DNA from: Molossus alvarezi
Lineage: Eukaryota; Chordata; Mammalia; Chiroptera; Molossidae
Reading direction: 5' to 3'
DNA: 64,000 nucleotides
NCBI GenBank assembly: GCA_037176705.1
Contig: CM073899.1
Span: 7,750,001 to 7,814,000 of the forward strand
Shown: in pieces, positions 23,616-33,540 of the stretch
How the letters are laid out: each line of letters opens with the position of its first letter
Position numbering within the stretch: position 1 is the stretch's first letter
Made by a program: the position numbers and the translations under genes
Notes under the pieces: model-generated
What the model saw: only the letters and a program-made list of their open reading frames with translations
What the model was told of the DNA's origin: nothing
The model's database searches: none

Positions 23616-24348
23616 CAACAAGAGAAATCTTGTTTATTTTGACTACATAAAATTGAGAAATTCTAAACAATAAACAGTATCTTAGACAAAAAATAAGAAG
23701 TAATTATAAAGCAGGAAAGAAATCTGAAGACTTCCAATCTATGAGTTTAGAGCTGAACTATCCTATGATTTTAGGACTAAACTATGAATTAAGGACTAAA
23801 GTAATGAAAATATTATGTAGTTAGAATGAGGTGTTGTCCTGTTCACATTTGTTCTGCATTGTTTTTAAAACTAATCAACATTTTTTTTCAGGTGCATATT
23901 AAGTTACTTTTATAGATTTGTAATAATAGACATATCATATAATCATTGTCTTTGTTTAAACATCCATGTCAAACTTAGGTGGCGGTTTAGTTATAATGGT
24001 CATTTAAATCAAAATAAAATGCTTCTAGTATATAATTCTAAAGGGTCTGATGGGGACTTTTGTATTCATGAGAATTATAGTAACAAATGCATATTTAAAT
24101 CATACGACTATAAGGTTGTAATGCTGTGTAGCACTCAGGGTAATGGTGACATCAATGTAGTAAGAGTAGCTAAACGAAAGAGAGCAAACAGAACTAATGG
24201 AACAAAGCACAGGCAGATGCTGTGTCCTGGCTGTGGGTGTTCAGCTGCTGTGGAAGCCGAGTCAAACCTACAGGAAACCCTGGATTCTTGATCTCTTACT
24301 GCATGACCCTCCTCCTAGGGACTCCATGACCCAGGGGATGATCTGGCC

Positions 24349-24456
24349 CTTCAGGGCCTCAGTGGCCTGTGGGTGGAGCAACAGGAGCAAAATGACTCTG
24401 CACTTCAGGGCCTCTGTGGGCTGTCCGGGCTTCTGGTGGAGCAGGAAGAGCAAAAG
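24349..24456. repeat. Two tandem 54-bp units
   Basis: Both units start 'cttcagggcctc' (24,349 and 24,403) and run through 'ggtggagca..aggagcaaaa' and 'ggtggagcaggaagagcaaaag'. The period of 54 is a multiple of three. They lie just beyond the C-terminal side of the cTAGE-like retrocopy. Confidence 0.75.
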
Positions 24457-24479
24457 GGCCACCTGGGAAAGACTGGAAT

Positions 24480-25779
24480 TGAGACTTGACCTTGGTCAGT
24501 ATTTCCTGATGTGATCATTTTCTCTCCATAGGTCCTGGAACTTTCTCTCAGTGAACTCTGCTGCCAACCAGTATTCTTCAGCTCTTTTCTGATGGCATCG
24601 AATCTCATTTTAATAGTAGGAAGTGCTTCTTCGTAGTTCCCGGTTCATGTCTTGGGCCATCTTCTTATATGAGTTCAGAGACTGACTGCTGGAGTTCATG
24701 TTCCTCCAGACGTTGGAAATTTTCTTCTCCATTTCTGAGCAGCATTTTTCCTCCTCACACAGCTGTGTCTGTCGTCGTGTTAGATGATGGTCATGGATTT
24801 CAGGCAGAATTCAAAACTTCAGCTTCAGCTGTTGAATCTCATCTTTTAAATTTGAATTTCACACTGCAAAGATGCTTTCTCAGTTTGCTGATGCATTCTT
24901 TCTGCAGCAAGTTATTCATGCATTTGCTTCTGATCCCACAATTGCCTGGCTATTTTCTGATTTTCCTGGGACAAATTGACATCAGCATCATGAGGGACAC
25001 CTTTGCAATCAACTTTCAAGTCACGGATCATTGATGCCCATTTTCTGTTTCCCTCTTTTGTGGGAATTTCAAGTTCCCACCATCCACACCATCACCAAGG
25101 TTGGCGGGCTGGGGGATGGTCTGCGACAAGTTTCTAGCCACTGACAGTGATCGCCTGACTTGATGCTGCAGGACCTGCTCCGTTCCTGGGATTGACTGCT
25201 CCAGCCTTTGTTTCTTTTCCTCCTGCTCTTGGATCTTCTGCTTCCAACCCCAGTTTTTTTCTTGGATCAGTTCTTGACTTTCTGGATAATAAGCATTTTT
25301 GTTAAAATTGTCCATTATGTTCTTCTGAAGTTGTTCTCCATCAATTCCTGAAGCTTTTGAGATGGGCTTTTCATCAGTTACTTGGGAAAATTTAGGATGT
25401 TGGCTCTTGCGTGCCCTTTTTCTGTAAGTCAGCCATGTCCTAAAGTGCCCCACTCAGGTGTTTATTCAATGCTGACAAGCACAAGGTCTGTAACGAGAGG
25501 ATTGACCTCCATACTAGGTGACTTGAGTGTGTCATGGGCGCTGTCATTGGTCCAATATTCTCTTGCATAGACTTCATTGCGGGCAGAACACCTTTTACTT
25601 GGAGCCTTCACACTTCTTGAAATGTGTCCTTTCTTTACTGCCACAGACACCACCACCAGAGCACCCACCAGGACCCCCAAGAGGAATGTCAAGCTCTCAG
25701 AGATCACCAGCAGCACACCACACAAGTGCTCCAGGGTCTGCTGGAAGGTGGATGAGGTGGCAGGCAGCAGGCCCTCCAT
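24480..25779 (-). pseudogene. cTAGE/TANGO1-family (MIA2/CTAGE-like) intronless pseudogene
   Basis: TANGO1/cTAGE proteins sit at ER exit sites and help load large cargo into COPII carriers; they have a membrane segment followed by coiled coil. Seen on the minus strand: an open N-terminal part from 25,779 (MEGLLPATSS) with a hydrophobic segment SLTFLLGVLVGALVVVSVAV (about residues 29-48). A charged, Gln-rich coiled-coil region follows (25,028-25,453), then two-frame remnants down to about 24,490. The clearest match is near 24,500-24,600, with residues RAEEYWLAAEFTERKFQDLW followed by REND. This aligns with the family signature (A-x-x-x-W-L-A-A-R-x-A-E-R-x-L-x-D-L-R-K-E-N). The preceding MAQDMNRELRRS matches the family's AKDLEEELERT region. 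Stops and frameshifts break it at least five times. No introns interrupt about 430 codons, so it is an old retrocopy. No poly(A) tract or TSD survives. Confidence 0.75.
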
Positions 25780-28717
25780 GGCTGGTTGGGCTCACAGCTT
25801 TGCCACTGACTATCAGTTTCGAGTGGGCACAAATAACCACTCAGAACCCTGTGGATTGTTGTGTCTCTAAGGTAACCAGGTACCTAGCAACCAGCGCTGA
25901 TCACTTGGGCTCAGGGAGGAGAAGCCAGTAGGTCTAGAAAACAGTCCCTAACTTGGCTCTGAAACAGGATGTGATTGCATTTCTGCAGGCCCTGGGGTAA
26001 GGCAAGAGGAGAGTGCTGATTGCAGCCGGGAGACTGTCCCTCTAGGCCTACCTGCATCCACGGCAAACCTAGGGGGTCAGAGCAGGGCCAGGCCACGCCC
26101 CTTTCTGTGCACAAGCAAAAGGTCCCACCAAGCCAACAGTTAAGCACAATGTGCCAAGAGAATGAACTTCTTTGTTTAGGGGATTATATATTTCCAATGT
26201 TCACACCCTTGCATTGGCCTCACACCAGGCCCATTCTGGCCAACGAACTCTGTTCCAAGGTGTGACTAAGAGCTGGTACCTTCCCTATCGTACCCTAGCT
26301 TGACTGGGCATGCGTCTATCTTCTCTTTGTTGGATCCCTCCTCCAGTGTTTTGCAGGAAACATGCTTATAATGTCTGGTCTTCCCTGTGCCCCTTTCCTA
26401 TTATTAATAACTAGCTAATTACAATGATATCAGTCTGGATAATGTACTGGCCTGTTCATCTTACCTTGCCCTGATTAAATAATACAAAAGGCCAACTACG
26501 GAGCCTTCAGAGGCAAATTGAGGAAATACCAGCTGGCCTGTACTCCTCTAAATGTACTTGTCCTCTAAGCAAATTTGTTATTTTTTAGAACTTAGAAAGT
26601 AGAATGAATAGCAGGATAGATATGTGCTGACCCAGTTCCCCCAGCTCCCTCCCACCTCTGCTCCCTCCCGCGTATCGCCAACTGCCTCGGCTTCTGCACT
26701 TGCTTGCTCTCCCCCAAGGCCGACAAGAAACGCCAGTTGCAGAAGTTTGTAACAAGCCCCCTATAATATAAATAATTAATTGTTATTTTATTTATTGTAT
26801 AATTAAAATATAAAGTTAATAATAAATTAATTATGGCTATATATAAATAATCAATTATAATAAGGCTGAGAATTTTCATGATGATCCTTTTATAATGAAA
26901 CATTATTATGAAAATTATGATTTAAAAAAATTAGTTTAACAATCCCTTACAGGTTGAATTTTGCTTGGTGCATTGGAAGCAGAGATTTGCGCAGACATTG
27001 ACAACACCTCCTGGTGAGAGTTCTAAGAAAATACCCGTAGCATCACTTGATGGTACCATCTCTTGTAAAGCCTTTACTTATCACACCAAACTGATGATGC
27101 AAACAGTCCATTGTTAGTCTAATATATTCAGTATTCAAAGGATAGTCTTGATTATAGTTTCTGGAGAATTAATGAGCTAGTTATTATATTTTTATCTTCA
27201 AAATGACTTTTTCTTTTTTCCTCTCTCATTCCCTTTGAATAAATTCAGCTATAGTTCTTACAACTTTTTTAGAATCCTATCAAAGAGCCTCATCAAGGGC
27301 GCATTGTCCAGATTCCAATCATCTCTCCATGGGTTTCGAAGAGCCCGTTGTTTCTCCTGAGACATTTGATGGCCGTTTTGTGAGGTTTCCTCACAGTAGA
27401 TGGTATATAATACTCTAACCTTCAAATCAGAAATTTCAATGGTGTGAATAAAGAGAGAATGTATAAAATGTCTACTTACCAGTTAGGCCATTAGAATTCT
27501 CAATTTTTGAGTAGGTATTACATATTTAAAAGCCGTTTTTATATGGTGTAAATTTCCAGTCTTACTCCACATTAGAAAAGCAGAAGAGGAAAAATTACAC
27601 CTGTGGGCATGCGTGTGACATCTGTAGTCTGTGTTTACTGTGTAGCAGGGCTCTCGGTGAAGACTCTGTTCTCTGACATCCTAAGTACTAGATTGATTTT
27701 CCAACTGAAAAATCTGCGCATCTACTACTAGGTGTTGAATATAAATACAGGTTTGCAAGACTATAAGAGGCATTTTTTTCCATCAAAAAGAATTAGGGGC
27801 CTCATAAGTATTTGAGTCAGTCCAGGGCTTGTTAACCCTCAGCCCTCCCTGTTCCTTGTCCTTCCCACGTTTTGCTAGGTGTTCCAGCAGAATGACCTTT
27901 GGGAGCCCTTTCTCGGGTTCCTTCTTCACTGCTGCCACCTTTGTTTCAGCCAGTGGCATGCATCTTCAGAGAGAGACCAGGGGGAAGCAGGCTGGGGCCT
28001 TACCCTGGAATCTGCACGCTCCAGGCAGCGCAGGCACACATATGGCTGGGGGCGTGGGCTCCTCTCCACAGCAGAGACGCCTCCTGAGCAATTCCAGCTT
28101 CTGCAGCGTGATCCACTGTCTTCCAGTAATACCCCTCTTTCCTTCCTTCTGGGCACTCTAAGTATGTGGTGACCTTCTCCAGTCACACGTCTCCGAGCTG
28201 CCTCACTCCTGCTGGCTCCCAGCTCTTCCATCTGCTGTGGAACCAATGCCTGTATTAAATTATTTCTGTTGCACACTGGTAATGCTCTGTCTTTCTTTGT
28301 TGGATCATCAACCCCAGTACAACGTTAACTATATTTAAAAATTAATTTCTTATTACACCAAATATATATGAACCCTATTTCTGTGAAGAAAATGCAAACA
28401 GTAGGGAGTTATATGAAAAAAAAAATCAAAATCCCCTATGATGATGGCCATGGTAGGTTGTTATATATATTTTACTTTATTAAGAATTTCAGTTTTATAT
28501 AATACATGATTTATTTTACTTTACCTGCATCTTATGAATATTTAAAGACAATTTGAATTTCTTTATTAATCACACATTTTAGATTGATTACCAGATATAG
28601 ATATCAAAATTAAAAGATATAAACTAACATACAGACGTGGAAATCAAGCACACTCCCTGTCCTGTATGTTAGGAGGTCTCCTTTGTTGTATTTACCAAGA
28701 AGATTTAGAATTTGGCC
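25780..28717. other. Unique non-coding DNA
   Basis: 25,780-26,150 may be the 5' leader of the retrocopy and is GC-richer. 26,755-26,935 is an AT-only low-complexity stretch. 27,830-28,260 is GC-richer with some CpGs and ends 'tgtattaaattatttctgttgcacac', reminiscent of an LTR end but not assignable. No supported gene. Confidence 0.5.
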
Positions 28718-28954
28718 TTTTTTTTTTTAAATCCTCACCCGAGGATAGTTTTCCATTCATCTTCGGATAGAGTGGGAGGGAGAGAGAAAGACAAACATTG
28801 ATGTGAGAGAGACACATGGATTGGTTGCCTCCTGCACAACCTGGATTGGGGCCGGACCGAACTGCAACGGAGGTACGTGCCCTTGGCTGGAAGGGAACCT
28901 GAGACTCTGGTCCATGAGTTGATGTTCCAAGCGCTGAGCCAAACCAGCCAGGGC
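28718..28954 (-). mobile_element. VES SINE, long form
   Basis: T tract, 'atcctcacccgaggatag' tail junction, GA body, and a head ending 'gagccaaaccagccagggc' at right. The B-box region is changed ('gaagggaacctgagactc'), so it is diverged. A TSD is not clear. Confidence 0.93.
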
Positions 28955-29171
28955 AAATTTGATCATTTTTAACAACTTGCAAGGACACTATCGTGTCTTA
29001 CCTGAATTATTGCTATAATTTCTCAGTGAGTCTCCTTCCCTTCACCCTTACCTACATTTAGTCCTCTATTAAAAAAATGTTCAATAAATTACCCATTCGA
29101 GCTGTTTAATGTATGTCAATATGTTGCTGTTTTACTCAAAATCCCCCAATGGCTTCATTCTTATTCCTCAT

Positions 29172-30246
29172 TCTTTTTCATTGTTGAAAGTATTACAGAC
29201 GTCCCCCTTTTTTCACCATTGACCTCCTCCTTCTGCTCCCATCCCCCTCATGCCTTCCCCAGTCTGGTGTCTGTGTTGACTGGTTGTGCTTCTGGGGTGC
29301 GTGGGTCACTGCTGGGGTGTGTAGGTCCAGCTGGTGCACTTCTGGGGTGCACTGCTGCCTGGTGGGGTTCAGTTCTTTATCAGTTGGTACTGGGGGCAAA
29401 TATCAGCTCCCAGTTTGCACTGCTACTGCTTCTGCTGTTGCCATGGGGTGCTCTCAGCTCCCAATCCTCTGCTGCTGTTGGGGGCTGAGGATGCTCAGCT
29501 CTGGGGACTTTGCTGCTGCCAGGGGAGGGGCTCCACTCCAAATCCTCTGCTGCAGTGGTTAGGGGTGTGTCTTGGCTGCTGGAGTCTTGCTGCTGCTTGG
29601 GCTGGGGCACCGCTCCTGCTCAGCCTCTGCTGATGCCACTGGGGACAGGTCTCAGCTGCCGATCTTGTGCTGCTGCTGCCTGGGAATGGATGTCCGCTCT
29701 GGAGCCTCTGCTACTGGGAGTGTGTCTGGGCTCCCGATCCTCAGCTGCTGTTGGGGTTGGGGCTCCACTCCTACCCAGTCACTGCTACTGTGGGGGAAGT
29801 GCTGGCTCCAATCAGGCTGCTGCCCTGGTGGTGGGTTGCTCTGGGGGTGGTGCTCAGCTCCCAGCAAGTTGCGCCTACTGTAGCACCTCGATAGCCCTGC
29901 TACTGTGCACTGGTCCATGTTGACACAGTAGGGTCCACTGGTCCAATGGTGCCAGGTGCACTGTTGGTCTCATGTCGCTGGGCCCTAGCCGCTCTCTGCT
30001 TCCCCTCCCAGTGAAGGCCAGGAATCTTCCAACATGGTGGGGCCTCCAAGCCGCAGGGAGAAACTCGCTGATGAGCCTCTTACTGTGGTAGCCTGCTGTT
30101 CGCTGTCTGCAGCACAGAAACCTTCTGCCCTGTGTTTCTGCACTGCTCAAGGTTGGTCATCCATACTCAGGTTCACTCACACTCTCTCTCACACTTGCTC
30201 ACACTCTCACAAATTCACCCTCACTTCGGCCCTGCCCATCACCATC
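29172..30246 (-). mobile_element. L1 with both ORFs missing: 3' end joined to 5'UTR
   Basis: The left part (29,172-29,295) is an L1 3' terminus: 'attgttgaaagtatta', pyrimidine-rich, then 'gtgtctgtgttgactggtt', matching 47,935-48,050. It runs straight into GC-rich L1 5'UTR (about 29,296-30,246). That leader is homologous to 5110-5660 and ends at a 'catcaccatcttt' start motif. No ORF1 or ORF2 sequence lies between. Several overlapping open frames here are by-products of CTG-rich repeats. Confidence 0.75.
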
Positions 30247-31389
30247 TTTGAAAATAATCTGTTATTTCTTCAAACAGGTTCTTTCTTTCTCTGATTTTTC
30301 TCCTTCTGGTATCCCTATGATGAGAATGTTGTTATGTTTTGAATTATTCCAAAGCTCCCTTAAACTCTCCTCCTGCTTTTTATTTTATTTTTTTTTATTT
30401 GCTGCTCCATTTGGATGTTTTTTCTCCCTTGTCTTCTAACTCACTGATTCAGTCTTCAGCTTCTTTTAATCTAGTATTGAATCCTTCCAAGGTAATTTTT
30501 CATATCAGGTAAGTCATTCTTCATTTCCACTTAATTTTTATTCTTAGCTTCTACCTTTTTTTTTTTTTAAACTTGTGTAGTTTTCATTAAGTTGTTTATT
30601 GTTCTCACTAAGTTGTTTGAACACCCTTAAAACCATTGCTTTGAATTCTTTATCTGAAAAATTGCTTGTCTCCATTTCATCTAGTTCCTTTTTTTGGTGA
30701 TTTCTCTTTTTGCTTTCATTTGGGGATTATTTCTATGTCTCAACATTTTATTAGTCTGGTATTTTGGGATCAAGTGAGGCATGTTGGGCTATGTGGGCAG
30801 GTTAGTGTATATCAGATAAGACTACTATGCCTGCCAGTCTTGGTGTAGTGGAATTCTTGCGGGACCCAGTGGAGTACTCTCTTTTAGCTTAGAGCTGGGT
30901 GCTCTAGGATAGACCCTTGTTTGTGTTATGTGGGCTCTCCTGTTGAATTTGGGTGTTGATTGCAATTGTCCATTTGTGGGTGGGCTCAGTCTTCAGGATT
31001 GTATGAGTCTCATCTCTGGCACTGTTGACCCTGTCATACAAACCATTATATAGGTGTTGAAAGAACAAAATAATGGAACCTGACTGAACCATAAAGAACA
31101 CCCCCACTCCAGATATCCACTTCAAGAATAATAGAAGCAACTGCTTCAACAAAAAGATTAAAAGACACAGACAATAAAAAACAAAATACACCCACACAAA
31201 GAAAACTAAGAGATGCAAGAGCAAAAGAATTAGAAGAGGGAGAAAGAAAAAAAAGAAAAGAAAATAAAGTAAAACTAAAGAAGGCAATGCACAACCACAG
31301 TAGAAAAAAAGAAAAAAACCTGAAAAAAAACACACACACACACACACACACAACACATCAGCCTGAGCAATGATGAAAGCCCCAGGCTT

Positions 31390-31613
31390 GCCCGGCCAGT
31401 GTGGCTCAGTAGTTGAGCATCGACCCATGCACCAAGAGGTCACCAGTTCGATTCCTGGTCAGGGCACAAGCATAGGTTGTGGGTCCATTCCTCAGTGGGG
31501 GGCATGCATAAGGCGGCCAATCGATGTTCTCGCTCATCGATGTTTCTATCTCTCTCTCTTTCTCCTTTCCTCACTCTCTAAAATCAATAAAAATAATAAT
31601 AATAATAAAAAAA
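31390..31613 (+). mobile_element. VES SINE, short form
   Basis: Head 'gcccggccagtgtggctcagtagttgagc', B box 'agttcgattcc' near 31,446, CT-rich body, then an 'aaaatcaataaaaataat' tail. TSD aagccccaggctt (31,377-31,389) / aagcccaggctt (31,614-31,625), one base different in length. Confidence 0.95.
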
Positions 31614-32016
31614 AAGCCCAGGCTTAGAAATACAATGGAAAGACAAACAAAATAAATGAAAACACTCATGCTTACATCCACACACACAATGAATAATACT
31701 AGAAGGCATGAGACTGAAGGAATTAAAAGAGGTGGTGAAAATAATTGTATCTGAAAGTAAAGAAGCAAGGCAATAGCAGACCAAACTGAAGGGCACCTTG
31801 AACAGATATCAGCATCGGCAGTGGTAGAAGCACCCACTTCAATGAAAAGCTTAAAAGAAAACAACCAGAAAACACATACACACAGGTACACAAAAAGAAT
31901 ACTAGACAGCACAATACCAAAAAGATTAGGAGAGGGAGGAAAAAAAACAAAAATAAGAATATAAAAACAAAGAAGGAAGAGACCAAAAATAGGATAAGTG
32001 TGAAAAATAAAAGGTA

Positions 32017-32256
32017 GGCCCTGGCCAGTTTAGCTTAGCGGATAGAGCGTCGGCCCGCAGACCTGGGGGACTAGGGTTCGGTTCCCGCGAAGGGCACATA
32101 CCTTGGTTGCAGTTTGTCCCTGGCCCCAGTTGGGATCCTGTGGGTGGCAGCCAGTTGTGTCTCTCTCACATTGATGTTTCTCTCTCTCTCTCTCTCTCCC
32201 ATTCTATCTGGAGATAAATGCAAAAATATCTTCGGGTGAGGGTTAAAAAATAAATA
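32017..32256 (+). mobile_element. VES SINE, long form
   Basis: Head 'ggccctggccagtttagc', B box 'ggttcggttcc' near 32,075, CT body, tail 'aaaaatatcttcgggtgagg' and A-rich end. TSD of about 10 bp (aataaaaggt just left of 32,016 and at 32,257-32,266). Confidence 0.95.
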
Positions 32257-33175
32257 AATAAAAGGTGGACAATAATAACTGAAATAATAATAGCAATTTT
32301 AGAAGATAATAATGCTAATTTGAATAAAATAGGAAATGAAAAACAAGGGAAAAAAACATTGAATTAAAAAAACAAACAACACCACACACCAAAACCACTA
32401 CCACAACAATAACAGAAAGAAAAAATCACAAAACCTTTTATCTGCTGTTTGTGGAGCCCACCGGATTGTTCTGCTAGAGTTGGATCTTGTTCCTTGGTGT
32501 GGGTCCCTGTCCTCTTGGGCACTTCTCTGGTGTAGGCCCATGTGAATCCCTGTCCCTGCCTGGTCCTTGGCCTCCTGGCTGGAGCCCTGCAGGGCATGGT
32601 CCAGGTAGTCCTATGGGTGGAGCCTCCCTAGCCAGAGGCTAGGTGGCCTCCAGGGCTGGCCACTTGTATGTATTTGCTCTGGGATGCTTTCCATTCCCCC
32701 AGGACACTGGGCTCTTTGGGGTAGTAGGTCCAGTCAGTGTGGTTCACTCAGATTGGTGTTGGAGGTGGTGCCTGTAGCTTCCAGGAGGGGCAGGCAGTCT
32801 CTTCCTCTCCTTCCAATGCCTCAGTTCTGCGAGGGTTGCTGGTGCCCCAACCCAAGCAGGTGAGAATAGAAAAGAAAATACTGAAAAGGAAGAAAAATAA
32901 GGAAATGCCCTGCTTGGCACTTGAATCTTTCAGTAAGTCCAGCTTGCACCACTGGGTGGGCTACTTCCCAGGCTTCCACCTGGCCAGATGTTCCAGTTCC
33001 CAACATCAGTCCCTGCGGCTGGGGTGCAGCTTTCCTGCCCTACACCCTCACCAGGTGGGCTCCCCTTCCCTTCTCTGTTGCTCTCCTTTGGCAATCTCTA
33101 CGTGGGGTGAGTCCCCCTCTCCAGGGGGCTGGAGATGCACCTTCTCTCATCTTCCCTGCCACACCCCTACCACAT

Positions 33176-33288
33176 GCAAAATTAAACTAAAAATGGATTA
33201 AAGAGTTAAATGTAAGGCCTAAAAGCATAAAACCCCTGGAAAATGGAAATGGGCTGTATACTATTTGACATTACTCTTAGTAATATAT
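33176..33288 (+). mobile_element. Left part of an old plus-strand L1 (ORF2), split by a younger L1
   Basis: 'aaaatggattaaagagttaaatg', 'aagcataaaacccctgg' and 'gacattactcttagtaatat' follow the sense strand of the L1 ORF2 C-terminal third. The thread resumes without loss at 39,279 ('agtaatatattctttatgtgtctcctcgggcaagg'), which is the next sequence in the family. Confidence 0.82.
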
Positions 33289-33540
33289 ATATATTTTTTA
33301 ATTTTCATTTTATTTTTGTTACAGATGTTTCTCCTTTTTTACCCCATTGACACCCTCCTCCCCATCCCCCCCACCCCATCCTCAGCTTTGTTGTCCATGT
33401 CCATGGGTTATGCATGCATGCATATAAGTTATGTGGTTTATCTCTTCCCTCCCCCCACCACCCCCTTTTCTGAGGGTTGTCAGTCTGTACCCTATTTCCA
33501 TGTTTCTGGGTCTACCCTATTCCTCAGACTGTTATGTTCA

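Larger units (their letters stand above)
19609..24479. other. Unique AT-rich non-coding DNA
   Basis: Nearly 5 kb with no SINE, the longest SINE-free stretch of the window apart from the segment that follows it. No open frame shows a domain. Contents: simple repeats near 22.8 and 23.6 kb, and a short splice-flanked segment at 23,040-23,071 (see findings). From about 24,240 it passes into the likely 3' part of the retrocopy below. Confidence 0.55.
30247..33172 (-). mobile_element. L1 fragment: ORF1 part plus long A-rich 5'UTR
   Basis: 30,247-30,720 matches the ORF1 region of the other minus-strand L1s (compare 'ggtatccctatgatgagaat' with 3541-3560), heavily decayed. From there to about 33,165 the sequence is an L1-type leader: a G-rich stretch, then A-rich units of about 230 bp (31,100-32,010 after removing the SINE), then a GC-rich block ending near 'ctcatcttccctgcc', a start-like motif. 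ORF2 is absent. Two VES SINEs interrupt it. The 5'UTR identity of the A-rich part is inferred from position. Confidence 0.65.

Noticed and set aside
25527..25931. 134-codon plus-strand open frame opposite the retrocopy
   Set aside because: It is a shadow of the cTAGE-like sequence on the other strand, with no domain of its own.
29334..29923. Several overlapping Cys/Trp/Leu-rich open frames
   Set aside because: They come from CTG/GCT-rich repeats of the L1 leader and are open in many frames at once.
30904..31443. 179-codon open frame on the minus strand rich in Phe, Leu and Val
   Set aside because: It is the antisense of the A-rich leader monomers and a CA run, and its first codons lie in a SINE. 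The composition explains the hydrophobic, membrane-like look.
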